DNA from: Streptomyces scabiei 87.22
Lineage (GTDB): Bacteria > Actinomycetota > Actinomycetes > Streptomycetales > Streptomycetaceae
Length of the DNA stretch: 64,000 bases
Reading direction: 5' to 3'
Assembly (NCBI RefSeq): GCF_000091305.1
Contig: NC_013929.1
Coordinates: 1,984,001-2,048,000, forward strand
The notes below the pieces were generated by a model that did not search any database, was not told where the DNA came from, and saw only the letters and a list, made by a program, of their open reading frames with translations. Each line of letters opens with the position of its first letter. The first letter of the stretch is position 1. Made by a program: the position numbers and the translations under genes. This document shows positions 8,824 through 17,664 of this stretch, in pieces.

Positions 8824-10050
8824 ATGGCCGACTATGAGCTGAGAGAGCACAAGGTCAAGCACACGTCGACGGTCCCGGCGACCGCGGGCATGGTGCTGGA
8901 GCTGCCCGTCCGCGAGTACGACGGCACCCCCGGCAACGGACACGCACACGACCGCGAGCCGGTACTGATGCTGCACGGCAGGAGCGTGCCGGCGCTCGCA
9001 GGCTTCGACCTCGCACCGGTGCCCGGCGGCAAGCCCGGCCGTTACAGCTGGGCCCAGGCCCTCGCGCAGGCCAACTTCGACGTCTTCGTCATGGATCTCC
9101 AAGGCTCCGGCCGGTCGCCCCGACCGGGCCAGATGGACGATCCCTACAACACCAACCCGGCGCAGCAGCAGGCGGTCCTCGTCGACCACACCATCCCGGC
9201 ACCCGGCACACCCAAGTACAAGAGCGAACTGGGCAATTCGGAGAGTGACGAGGCAGAGCTGGCCACGGTGGTGGAGTTCATCAAGAAGCAGGTCGGCCCG
9301 GGGAAGCGGATCCATTTCGTCGGCTGGTCAGCCGCCTCGTTCGTCATGGGCCCCTACACCCTCAAGCACCCCGGGGACGTCGAGACCCTGTTCCTGCTCG
9401 CGCCGATGTTCCCGCCGCGGGGACGGTGGTCGGGGAAGCCCGAGGACCCATTCGGTCGTCCCCCGGGTGTCACCGCACTGCCGGTGGGCAAGCCGCCCGC
9501 CCAGTTCGGCTTCCCGATGCACGTCACCAGCAAGACCGGCTTCAAGAGGGCGCTGACGGGCACGCCCTCCCTGTGGGAGCCCGGCATCGACGAGCTGGCC
9601 TGGGCCGCCTGCATGGAGGACGACCCGGTCGCCAGCAAGTGGGGACCCCTCACGAACGGCGAACACGAGGGTGTCCTGCGGTACCGGAACACGTACTGGT
9701 GGGGCTGGAACAGCAGCACCGCGCCGCTCAAGTACGAGGGCAGGTACGTGCTCGGCGACCGGGTTCCCGTGCTCATCGCCTACGGGGAGCTGGACCGCAC
9801 GGCCAATAGCCCGACCCCGATGCCCGACGACCTGAACTTCTCCGTTCCGGATCTCTACGCGGCCATCGGGGGCTCGAAGAAGCTGATGTTCTGCCTCGAG
9901 GGATCCAGCCACTCCCTGGTCTGGGAAACCGCCACCGCCCAGGCCATCCACCACTTCTCGAAACTCTGGTTCAAGAACGGCAAGGTGGAGGGCCTGAGCA
10001 CCGGCAGATACTTCAGGGAGCTGGACGGCAACCTGATCCCCCTGCCGTAG
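8824..10050 (+). CDS. Alpha/beta-fold hydrolase of unknown substrate
   Basis: A 408-residue cytosolic hydrolase. Visible features: oxyanion strand VLMLHGRSVPALAGF near 50, DLQGSGRSPRPG near 95, nucleophile elbow GWSAASF (Ser about 167) and catalytic His in EGSSHSLVWE near 361. A large cap region rich in Trp (WWGWNSS, LAWAACMEDD) lies between. ATG8824 has AGGAGAAGG just upstream; the open frame to 8641 overlaps the preceding terminator and is rejected. Esterase, lipase or haloalkane dehalogenase activities are possible. It stands alone, and its stop is 3 bases from the converging glycerate kinase stop. Confidence 0.8.
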   Translation: MADYELREHKVKHTSTVPATAGMVLELPVREYDGTPGNGHAHDREPVLMLHGRSVPALAGFDLAPVPGGKPGRYSWAQALAQANFDVFVMDLQGSGRSPRPGQMDDPYNTNPAQQQAVLVDHTIPAPGTPKYKSELGNSESDEAELATVVEFIKKQVGPGKRIHFVGWSAASFVMGPYTLKHPGDVETLFLLAPMFPPRGRWSGKPEDPFGRPPGVTALPVGKPPAQFGFPMHVTSKTGFKRALTGTPSLWEPGIDELAWAACMEDDPVASKWGPLTNGEHEGVLRYRNTYWWGWNSSTAPLKYEGRYVLGDRVPVLIAYGELDRTANSPTPMPDDLNFSVPDLYAAIGGSKKLMFCLEGSSHSLVWETATAQAIHHFSKLWFKNGKVEGLSTGRYFRELDGNLIPLP

Positions 10051-10053
10051 CCG

Positions 10054-11253
10054 TCAGGCGAGGACGTCCCGGCCGATCCTCTCGGCCACCCGCTCCAGGA
10101 TCGGCCCCGGGTCCGCCAGGCAGCGCGCCACGTCCGGCTCGGCCTCCGTCAGAGGGTAGGCCCGGCGGATGCCCGCGCGGTCGAGGGCGTCCTGCGGGAG
10201 GGTCAGGCGGCCGCAGACCGCCACGACCTCCTTGCCCGCGGCCCGGGCGGCGGCCGCGACCCCCGCCGGGGCCTTGCCGTGCAGGGTCTGTTCGTCGAGG
10301 GACCCCTCGCCGGTGATCACCAGGGTCGCCTTGTCCAGCGCCGCCGCGAAGCCGAGGACGTCGAGCATGACCTCGATGCCGGGGCGGAAGCGGGCGCCGA
10401 GGACGAGGGCGCCGTAGCCGATGCCGCCGGCCGCGCCCGCGCCGGGTGCGAGGGCGTGTGCGGCGGCCCGTCCGCCGAGCGTCCGCTCCAGGACGGCCGC
10501 GTAGTGGGCGAGGTTCGCGTCGAGCGCCGCCACGTCCTCGGGGCTCGCGCCCTTCTGCGGCCCGTACACGGCGGGCGCGCCCTTCGGCCCGGTCAGCGGG
10601 TTGTCGACGTCGCTGGCGAGGACGAGGTCGATGGCCGTGAGCCTGTCGTCGAGGCCGGAGAGGTCCGCCGTCGCCAGGTCGCGCAGACCGCCGCCGCCGG
10701 GCCCCACGGGCTCCCCCGACGCGTCCAGGAAGCGGGCCCCGAGCGCCGCGAGCATGCCGGCGCCGCCGTCCGTCGTCGCGCTGCCGCCCACGCCGAACAC
10801 GATCGTCCGGGCGCCCGCGTCGAGGGCCGCGCGCAGCAGTTCGCCGGAGCCGTACGTGGTGGCGGTGAGCGGCGCGAAGGTTCCGGCGGGCAGCCGCTGC
10901 AACCCGCTCGCCTCCGCCATCTCGACGACGGCCGTGTCGCCGCGCAGCGCGTACGCGGCGGTGACGGGCTCACCGAGCGGACCGGTGACCCGTACCTCGC
11001 GCTGTTCGAAGCCGGCCGCGACCGCCGCGGCCACCGTGCCGTCACCGCCGTCGGCGACCGGCAGGGCCTCCACCGCCAGCCCCGGCAGGACCCGGCGCAG
11101 GCCCGCCGTGACCCGCTCGGCGACCTGGACGGCCGTCAGCGTGCCCTTGAACTTGTCCGCGGCGATCAGCACCCGCGGGACTGCCGTGTCCGCGTCCGTG
11201 CCTGCCCCCGTGTCGATGGTCGTACCGATCCCGTCCGCTGCGGCGTTCGCCAC
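10054..11253 (-). CDS. Glycerate kinase (GarK/GlxK family)
   Basis: Phosphorylates glycerate, generally to 2-phosphoglycerate in this family, for entry into lower glycolysis. The 399-residue product has the N-terminal DKFKGTLTAVQVA, the GDGTVAAAVAAG loop, GVGGSATTDGGAGMLAALG near 170 and GEGSLDEQTLHGKAP near 335, all family hallmarks. GTG11253 is chosen because GAGGGGA lies about 8 bases upstream; a TTG at 11292 would add 13 unconserved residues. It could help dispose of glyoxylate released by the ethylmalonyl-CoA pathway, but it is 3 kb away and on the other strand. Confidence 0.93.
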   Translation of the reverse strand: MANAAADGIGTTIDTGAGTDADTAVPRVLIAADKFKGTLTAVQVAERVTAGLRRVLPGLAVEALPVADGGDGTVAAAVAAGFEQREVRVTGPLGEPVTAAYALRGDTAVVEMAEASGLQRLPAGTFAPLTATTYGSGELLRAALDAGARTIVFGVGGSATTDGGAGMLAALGARFLDASGEPVGPGGGGLRDLATADLSGLDDRLTAIDLVLASDVDNPLTGPKGAPAVYGPQKGASPEDVAALDANLAHYAAVLERTLGGRAAAHALAPGAGAAGGIGYGALVLGARFRPGIEVMLDVLGFAAALDKATLVITGEGSLDEQTLHGKAPAGVAAAARAAGKEVVAVCGRLTLPQDALDRAGIRRAYPLTEAEPDVARCLADPGPILERVAERIGRDVLA

Positions 11254-11406
11254 CTTGCGTTCCCCTCGCTCATCGGGCCTTGCGCACGTCAAGGCAGTCG
11301 CGCCGCTGCGACCCTAACCGTCCGGGCCCCCGTACGTCATGCCCCGTCCCGCCCACCGAACACCGCCCTGCGCGCCGACGGGGCCGCGAGCGGGTAGACC
11401 TGGAAC

Positions 11407-12504
11407 ATGACGCCCACGAGCCCCGCGACCCGCACACCCCCGGTGGGGGCCGAACTCGGCGACCGTGTCCTCGGGGGCTGGCTGGGCCGGATCGCGGGGA
11501 ACATGCTGGGCAAGCCGGTCGAGCAGGGAGATGTGTGGACGCGGGAGCGCATCGACCGCTATCTGCGCGAGGCCGACGCCCTCCCGCTCACCGACTACCT
11601 TCCCGAACCGGCCACCGAGCGTGACCGGCGCGCGCTGCGGCCGGAGTGGCGCGACTGCGTGCGGGGCCGGATCCGCGGCAGCTGCCGGGACGACGACGTC
11701 GACTACGCGATCCTCGGGCTGCACCTGCTGGAGACGCACGGCTTCGGCTTCAGCACCGAGCAGGTCGGCGACCTGTGGCTGCTGCGGCTGCCGTATCTGC
11801 AGACGTTCACGGCGGAGCGGGCGGCGTACCGCAACCTCGCCCGGGGACTGAAGCCGCCGCTGACCGCGACGTACGACAACCCGTACCAGGAGTGGATCGG
11901 CGCCCTCATCCGTGCCGACGTGCACGGCTGGACGCGCCCCGGCCGGCCCCGGGACGCGGCCTCGCTGGCCCGGCGTGACGCGGTGCTCTCGCACACCGGC
12001 AACGGGGTGTACGGCGCCATGTGGGCGGCCGCCCTGATCGCGGCGGCGTTCGCGGCGCCGGATGTGCGGGCGGCCGTGGACGAGGCGCTGGCGGTGATCC
12101 CGGCGGGCAGCCGGCTCGCCCGGACCGTGCGCCGGGTCGTCGCCCTGCACGACGCCGGGCTGGGCTGGGAGGACACGCTGGCGACGACGGGCGAGGAGAC
12201 GGCGGGGCTCGGCTGGATCCACGTCGTGCCGAACGCGGCGGTGCTGACCGCCGGGCTGCTGTACGGCGGGGGCGACTTCACCCGGACGATCGCGCTGACC
12301 GTCCGCGGCGGCCTGGACACGGACTCGAACGGGGCCACCGCCGGTTCGGTGGCGGGTGTGCTGTGCGGGGCGGCGGCGATCCCCGACCGGTGGAAGGACC
12401 CGCTGGAGGACACCGTACGCAGTGCCGTGTTCGGCTTCGACGGGGTGCGCATCAGTGAACTCGCGGAGCGCACGGTGCGGCTGGCCCGGTCCGCCGGCCC
12501 CTGA
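11407..12504 (+). CDS. ADP-ribosylglycohydrolase family (DraG/ARH-like) protein
   Basis: Members remove ADP-ribose from proteins or hydrolyse related ribosides using a two-magnesium site. The 365 residues begin with the typical GDRVLGGWLGRIAGNMLGKPVE; acidic metal ligands are seen in SCRDDDVDYAILG near 99 and in GGLDTDSNGATAGSVAG near 304. The first Asp motif is DDDVD rather than the usual TDDT, so the substrate may differ from dinitrogenase-reductase ARH. TAGACC lies 7 bases before the ATG, suggesting little or no leader. The adjacent Nudix gene and a sirtuin 3.4 kb away suggest ADP-ribose turnover. Confidence 0.85.
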   Translation: MTPTSPATRTPPVGAELGDRVLGGWLGRIAGNMLGKPVEQGDVWTRERIDRYLREADALPLTDYLPEPATERDRRALRPEWRDCVRGRIRGSCRDDDVDYAILGLHLLETHGFGFSTEQVGDLWLLRLPYLQTFTAERAAYRNLARGLKPPLTATYDNPYQEWIGALIRADVHGWTRPGRPRDAASLARRDAVLSHTGNGVYGAMWAAALIAAAFAAPDVRAAVDEALAVIPAGSRLARTVRRVVALHDAGLGWEDTLATTGEETAGLGWIHVVPNAAVLTAGLLYGGGDFTRTIALTVRGGLDTDSNGATAGSVAGVLCGAAAIPDRWKDPLEDTVRSAVFGFDGVRISELAERTVRLARSAGP

Positions 12505-12568
12505 GCGCGGGGGCCGTCCGCCCCCGAGCGCCGATTTCCGGCCCCGGGGTGCCGTCTACCCTGCCCGG

Positions 12569-13060
12569 ATGAGCACTTCGGACTACGCCGCGTACATCGC
12601 GAGCCTGCCCCGTGTCCTGGCCGGCGCCGCCGCCCTCTTCCGGGACGACGAGGGGCGGGTCCTCCTCGTCGAGCCCAACTACCGCGAGGGCTGGGCGCTT
12701 CCCGGCGGGACGATCGAGTCGGACGACGGGGAGACCCCGAGGCGGGGCGCGCGGCGCGAGACGCTGGAGGAGATCGGGCTGGACGTCGAGCCGGGGCGGC
12801 TTCTCGCCGTGGACTGGGTACAGGGGGTGGGGCGGCCGCCGTTGGTGGCGTACGTGTACGACGGCGGGGTGCTCGGCGAGGAGGACCTGCAGCGGATCCG
12901 TCTGCAGGAGGAGGAGCTGCTGTCGTGGCGGCTCGTCCCGCGCGCCGACCTCGGCGCGCACCTCCCGGGGGCGCTCGGCACGCGGGTCCTCGCGGCCCTC
13001 GACGCGCTCGCGGACGGGTCGGGTCCGGTCGAGTTGGAGAACGGCCGCCGGGTCGGCTGA
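12569..13060 (+). CDS. Nudix hydrolase
   Basis: A 163-residue stand-alone Nudix protein that would hydrolyse a nucleoside diphosphate linked to another moiety. The Nudix box is clear (GGTIES...GE, then RRETLEEIGL at about 46-70) but carries two extra residues (DD) before the GE pair compared with the standard spacing, perhaps a longer loop before the catalytic helix. TACCCT at 12557-12562 sits 6 bases before the ATG with no ribosome site, so the mRNA is probably leaderless. Substrate unknown; ADP-ribose is a reasonable guess from the preceding gene. Confidence 0.88.
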   Translation: MSTSDYAAYIASLPRVLAGAAALFRDDEGRVLLVEPNYREGWALPGGTIESDDGETPRRGARRETLEEIGLDVEPGRLLAVDWVQGVGRPPLVAYVYDGGVLGEEDLQRIRLQEEELLSWRLVPRADLGAHLPGALGTRVLAALDALADGSGPVELENGRRVG

Positions 13061-13443
13061 ACCGACGAGGATCAGCCACGGGGGCACTGTCCTGTCGTTG
13101 ACAGGAGTCACCTGACTTCGGGTCAACTGCCCTTGTACGGAACGTGAGAAGAATGAACCGGACACTTAATAGAAGTTTGAAGCTCTGGCTGAAAACGCTG
13201 CCCGTGCGTCACTCCAGCATCTAGGCTGACACCAACCCCGTCCGAGCGATCGCGCCCCGTGCCCCGCTCCGGAACCGGGGCAGCACTCGGGACACCCGTG
13301 ACCGGCGGCCCGGGCGCGGGCCGTGGCTCCGGGAGATCCGGAGCACCTGGGGGAACGGTCACCGGGAGCCGCCCGGACCAGTCGGTCTCCCCCCACCCGC
13401 GGGCCGATTGTCGCCCGTCCTCACCGAACAGGCAGCTGAGGTC
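13061..13443. promoter_or_regulatory. Control region upstream of the Ser/Thr kinase gene
   Basis: No gene is supported here. The stretch holds an inverted repeat GTTGAC (13097-13102) and GTCAAC (13122-13127) whose left arm includes a TTGACA-like -35, an unusually AT-rich patch at 13150-13185 (around CACTTAATAGAAG), and a second TAGGCT-like -10 near 13221. Promoters probably lie here, leaving a leader of roughly 200 bases or more before the kinase. Confidence 0.35.
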
Positions 13444-15819
13444 ATGGAACCACTGGGCTCAGACGATCCCGAGGAGCTAGGTCCGTACCGTCTCGTGGCG
13501 CGGCTCGGCGCGGGAGGGATGGGACGGGTCTATCTGGCGCGTTCTCCCGAGGGGCGGACCGTCGCGGTCAAGGCGATCCGTCCGGAGCTGATGGGGGACA
13601 AGAACTTCCGTGTCCGCTTCCGCCGGGAGGTGGAGGCCGCCGGAGCCGTGGGCGGCAGGTACACCGCGCCCGTCGTGGACGCCGACCCGGACGGACCCGT
13701 GCCGTGGCTGGCCACGGACTACATCGCCGGTCCCACCCTGGCCGAGGCGGTCGCCGCGCACGGCCCGCTGCCGGTGGAGTCGGTGCTCGTGCTCGGCGCC
13801 GGAATCGCCGAGGCGCTGATCTCGGTGCAGGCCGCCGGTCTGGTGCACCGGGACCTGAAGCCGTCCAACGTGCTGCTCGCCGCCGACGGTCCGCGGGTCA
13901 TCGACTTCGGTATCGTCCGGGCGAGCGACGGCTACGACCTCACCCGCTCGGGCGCCCTCTTCGGGTCCTTCGAGTACATGTGCCCCGAGCAGGCGACCGG
14001 CGAGCCGCTGGGCCCCGAGGGGGACGTCTTCTCCCTGGGCTCGGTGCTCACGTTCGCCGCGGCCGGACACGCGCCGTTCAGCGGCACCGCGGCCGCCACG
14101 CTCCTCTACCAGGTCGTGCACACCGCCCCCGATCTGACGGGGGTCCCCGAGCCCCTGGACCGGATCATCAACCTCTGTCTCACCAAGGACCCCCGGCTGC
14201 GGATCACCCCGGACAAGCTGGCGGCGGCCTGCGCGCCCGGAGGCGTGGAGCAACTGGCCGAGAACGGCTGGCTGCCCGCCTCGGTGGCCTCCTCGATCGC
14301 GCTGCGCGCGGCGGCGGTACGGACCCTGGACACCACGCCGTACGCCGAGGTCGTGTTCCCCTCCGCCGGGAGCGGCCCCGAGCCGGACGTGTACGCCGCG
14401 CGGCGGAGCGGGGCCGCGTACGACTTCGAGCGGGACGAGGAGGCCGGTGCCGCCGGGAGCCCGTCGGCGCCGGACCCGGCCCGCCCGTACGACGGCTCCG
14501 GGCTGCCGGGCGGGTCCGCGCGGGAGACCTCGCCCGGCGGCAGCGGCGAGGCGCGGTCGGGGGCCGAGGACCGCACCGGCGCGGCGCCCCTCTCCCCTCC
14601 CGGAGGGCCGGAGCCGTACCGTGCCCCCGGCCATCGCCGCGCGGTGTCGCGGCCCGGCATGTCCCGGCGTACGGTCCTGAGCCTGTCGGCCGGCTCCGCC
14701 GCCGCCGCGGCCGTCGGCGCCGCCCTGGTGCTCGGCCGGCCGGACGAGCCGGCCGCCCGCTCCACGAAACCCGCCGGCCCGGCCCCGAAGCCGCTGTGGA
14801 CCTACCGGGGCGGCCCGATGCTCCAGGCACCCGCCGTCTTCCACGAGGGCACGGCCCTGGTGAAGACCCGCCCTGGTGACCTGGTCTGCCTCGACCTCAA
14901 GGACGGGACCCGGCCCAAGTGGGTCTACGAGGGCATCAGCCAGTCGCCGACGCCCACCGTGCTGGCCTTCGACTCCGCGATCGCGCTCGGCGAGGGGGCG
15001 ACGGTGATCGGGGTGGACCCGGCCGACGGAACGGAACGTTTCACCATCGACTTCGGGCCGGACAACCGCTTCGACACGCTGCTCGGCGCCACCGCCGACC
15101 GGTGGGTCTCCGTGACCGGTGTCCGGCTCAGACGGGAGTCCGCGCGGCAGGGCGTCGCGACGTCCACGGACACGGTGTTCGGCGTCGACCTCGCGGGCCG
15201 CCGCGCGGAGGTCATCCCCATCAGCCCGGAGGACGTCGGCGTCCGGCTGGCGCCGGTCATCCTGCCCGGGTTCTTCGTCTACGCCGACGGCCTGCGCAAT
15301 GTCACCGTCCGGAGCACCGACAGCTCCGGCGTGCTGTGGCGGCACCCCGTCGGCTACGACCTGCGGCCCGGCCTGGCCGTCCTCGACCGCACCGTGTTCG
15401 CCATCAGCCGGCACCTGGAGGCGCTGAACCTCGCCACCGGCAAGGTCCGCTGGCGGGTGAAGCCCGAACGCGGCATGTTCGCCTCCCTCGGCGGCTACGG
15501 CAACACGATCTACGTCACCGGCACCGACCCGGCCGGGGTGTACGCCTTCAACGCCGGTACCGGCGCCCGCCGTTGGTTCTGCCCGACGCCCCGCCTCAAC
15601 ATCGACCAGCCGGTCACCGCGGGCCCCGACGCCGTCTACGTCCCGGCCTACCAGAACCGGGACGGCATCTACGCCATAGGCGCCGCCAAGGGCCGGCTCC
15701 TGTGGAACTTCACCGACGGCGTGGAGACCGGCGTCAACGACTGGCAGCTCGCCTGCGACCACAGCGGCGTCCTGGTCGCCCAGCACTACGACCGCACCTA
15801 CGGCCTGCCGGCTCCCTGA
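13444..15819 (+). CDS. Membrane Ser/Thr protein kinase with extracytoplasmic PQQ-like beta-propeller
   Basis: Hanks-type sensor kinase of 791 residues. Kinase domain at about 15-275: glycine loop LGAGGMGRV, Lys43 in VAVKAI, HRDLKPSN at 135-142, DFG at 154. A Pro/Gly/Ser-rich juxtamembrane linker runs to about 410, then one membrane helix (VLSLSAGSAAAAAVGAALVL) and an outer domain of PQQ-like repeats (KPLWTYRGG, LDRTVFAISRHLEALNLATG, GAAKGRLLWNFTDG) that probably senses a wall or small-molecule signal. ATG13444 has GAGG upstream; TTG13408 would add 12 residues. No partner phosphatase or substrate gene is adjacent. Confidence 0.93.
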   Translation: MEPLGSDDPEELGPYRLVARLGAGGMGRVYLARSPEGRTVAVKAIRPELMGDKNFRVRFRREVEAAGAVGGRYTAPVVDADPDGPVPWLATDYIAGPTLAEAVAAHGPLPVESVLVLGAGIAEALISVQAAGLVHRDLKPSNVLLAADGPRVIDFGIVRASDGYDLTRSGALFGSFEYMCPEQATGEPLGPEGDVFSLGSVLTFAAAGHAPFSGTAAATLLYQVVHTAPDLTGVPEPLDRIINLCLTKDPRLRITPDKLAAACAPGGVEQLAENGWLPASVASSIALRAAAVRTLDTTPYAEVVFPSAGSGPEPDVYAARRSGAAYDFERDEEAGAAGSPSAPDPARPYDGSGLPGGSARETSPGGSGEARSGAEDRTGAAPLSPPGGPEPYRAPGHRRAVSRPGMSRRTVLSLSAGSAAAAAVGAALVLGRPDEPAARSTKPAGPAPKPLWTYRGGPMLQAPAVFHEGTALVKTRPGDLVCLDLKDGTRPKWVYEGISQSPTPTVLAFDSAIALGEGATVIGVDPADGTERFTIDFGPDNRFDTLLGATADRWVSVTGVRLRRESARQGVATSTDTVFGVDLAGRRAEVIPISPEDVGVRLAPVILPGFFVYADGLRNVTVRSTDSSGVLWRHPVGYDLRPGLAVLDRTVFAISRHLEALNLATGKVRWRVKPERGMFASLGGYGNTIYVTGTDPAGVYAFNAGTGARRWFCPTPRLNIDQPVTAGPDAVYVPAYQNRDGIYAIGAAKGRLLWNFTDGVETGVNDWQLACDHSGVLVAQHYDRTYGLPAP

Positions 15820-15884
15820 CCCCGCCCGCACCGCGGCCCGGTTATCCGTTCGCCCCGGCCGCGCGCCCGGCCTACCCTCGCCCC

Positions 15885-16619
15885 ATGGACAAGCCCCTCG
15901 TCGCCATCCTCAGCGGCGCCGGCATCAGCACCGACTCCGGCATCCCCGACTACCGGGGCCCGAACGGGCTGTGGCGGCGGGACCCGGAGGCCGAGAAGCT
16001 GGTGACGTACGCGTACTACATGGGCGATCCGGAGATCCGGCGGCGCGCGTGGCAGATGCGGCGGCAGAACCGGACGCTGAAGGCGGAGCCGAACGTGGCC
16101 CACCGTGCGGTGACCGAACTGGAGCGGTCCGGGGTGCCGGTGCGGGTGATCACGCAGAACGTGGACGGACTGCACCAGCTCGCCGGGATGCCCGCCCGCA
16201 AGGTCCTCGAACTCCACGGCAGCGCACGGTCCGTGGTGTGCGTGGCGTGCCGCGCCCGTACGCCGATGGAGGACGCTCTCGCCCGCGTCGAGGCAGGCGA
16301 GGACGATCCGCCGTGCCTGGAGTGCGGGGGCGTCCTGAAGTCGGCCACCGTCATGTTCGGCGAGCGCCTCGACCCGGTGGTGCTCGGCGAGGCGGTCTCC
16401 CTCACCAAGGCCAGCCAGGTCTTCATCGCCGTCGGCACCAGCCTCGAGGTCCAGCCGGCGGCCGGGCTCGCCGGAGTGGCCGCCGACCACGGGGCACGCC
16501 TGATCATCGTCAACGCCGATCCGACCCCGTACGACGAGCGGGCCGACGAGGTCGTGCGGGAGCCGATCGGGACGGCGCTGCCGGCGCTGTTGCGGGGGCT
16601 CGGGGCCGCGAGCGGCTGA
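15885..16619 (+). CDS. Sirtuin NAD-dependent protein deacylase
   Basis: Removes acyl groups from lysine using NAD, giving nicotinamide and O-acyl-ADP-ribose; likely targets in actinobacteria include acyl-CoA synthetases. The 244-residue protein shows GAGISTDSGIPDYRGPNGLW at 11-30, TQNVDGLH near 89, the catalytic His in LELHGSA near 108, two Cys-x2-Cys zinc pairs (CVAC, CLEC) and GTSLEVQPA. TACCCT at 15873-15878 lies 6 bases before the ATG, implying a leaderless mRNA. A macro-domain gene at 25.5 kb could process its O-acetyl-ADP-ribose product. Confidence 0.95.
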   Translation: MDKPLVAILSGAGISTDSGIPDYRGPNGLWRRDPEAEKLVTYAYYMGDPEIRRRAWQMRRQNRTLKAEPNVAHRAVTELERSGVPVRVITQNVDGLHQLAGMPARKVLELHGSARSVVCVACRARTPMEDALARVEAGEDDPPCLECGGVLKSATVMFGERLDPVVLGEAVSLTKASQVFIAVGTSLEVQPAAGLAGVAADHGARLIIVNADPTPYDERADEVVREPIGTALPALLRGLGAASG

Positions 16620-16640
16620 CCGGGCCGCCGGCCCCGCGCT

Positions 16641-17429
16641 TCAGGGGGCGGCGGGGTGGGTGATGCGGAGCTTGGACTGGCCGTGCGGCAGTTTCTCCCA
16701 GTCGTCCATGAAGCGGGCCCGCAGTCCGTGCTTCTCCGCCAGGGCGACGAGCGTCTCGGTGCGGTAGTAGAAGTCCTCCCGCAGCACGTGGTGTTCCGTG
16801 CCCTCGGTGCGGTCGAAGGTGAAGTCGAACCAGCCCCGCGGGGTCAGCACCCGGCCGACGTGGGACAGGCACTCCTCGATGACGTGGAGCGGCGAGTGCG
16901 AGAACACGCTGTGCGCGTGCACGACGTCGAAGTGGGCGTCGGGCAGGAACTTCAGCGTCAGGTCGCGTACGGGGGTCAGAGTGGGCAGGCGTGACTGCAG
17001 TCCCATCTCGACGATGGTGTCCTGGGCGGCGGCGAGGATGTCGGGCGAGATGTCGAGGCCGTAGTAGTGCCCGGGTTCCAGGTGCCGGATGAACCGCCAG
17101 CCGCCGCGCAGGTTGCCGCAGCCGATCTCCAGCATGCGGTGCTCGGGACGCAGACCGTGGCCGAGCAGATAGTCGAACTGCAGGGCGCCGAGGGCCAGCC
17201 ATCTCTCCCGGCTGCGGCTGCCGACCGCCGCGTCCGGGTCGGCACGGGTGTCGGAGCGCATCACCGCGCGGTAGTAGTCGATGTGGTCCGGGTGGCGGTG
17301 GCGCAGCCACATGTCGCGGGTCACCCGGACGACGTGGCGGGGCACGCGGCCGGGGTGGCGCAGGGCGTAGCCGACGCGGTGGCCGAGGGCGGCCCGGTTG
17401 ACGGTGAGGTTCTTCTCGGTCGGTGGCAC
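16641..17429 (-). CDS. SAM-dependent methyltransferase
   Basis: Class I Rossmann methyltransferase of 262 residues: SAM motif LEIGCGNLRGG near 97-107, acidic LDISPDI near 125, and FDVVHAHSVFSH near 168. The N-terminal 60 residues are basic and carry HPxH-like stretches (RHPGRVPRHV, RHRHPDHIDYY) seen in methyltransferases of polysaccharide or glycan loci, so a sugar or glycolipid acceptor is possible, but no such genes are adjacent. GTG17429 has a GGAAGGAAG ribosome site. It converges with the sirtuin gene and diverges from the histidine kinase. Confidence 0.82.
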   Translation of the reverse strand: MPPTEKNLTVNRAALGHRVGYALRHPGRVPRHVVRVTRDMWLRHRHPDHIDYYRAVMRSDTRADPDAAVGSRSRERWLALGALQFDYLLGHGLRPEHRMLEIGCGNLRGGWRFIRHLEPGHYYGLDISPDILAAAQDTIVEMGLQSRLPTLTPVRDLTLKFLPDAHFDVVHAHSVFSHSPLHVIEECLSHVGRVLTPRGWFDFTFDRTEGTEHHVLREDFYYRTETLVALAEKHGLRARFMDDWEKLPHGQSKLRITHPAAP

Positions 17430-17664
17430 GGGGCTTCCTTCCCTGGGGACTCGGGGGGGGCGCGTCCCGAGTGGTTCGGGTCGTGCTGTCAGCCTCGGGG
17501 CGGCGGCGGGGTGTCCGGTTCGGCCGACCGGCTCCGGTCCGCGCGCGGATCGGGCGATCCTCGTGTCAGCCGATCGGTTGATGCGGCCGGGAGCCGGTCA
17601 CGTTAGACACGGGAGGGCGGGCTGTGAAGTACCCGGGGAGCACGACAAGAGAGCCGGTGGGGCG

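Noticed and set aside
14919..15884. Upstream extension of the sirtuin frame
   Set aside because: It lies within the kinase gene in another phase and has low-complexity sequence; the leaderless ATG15885 fits the family.
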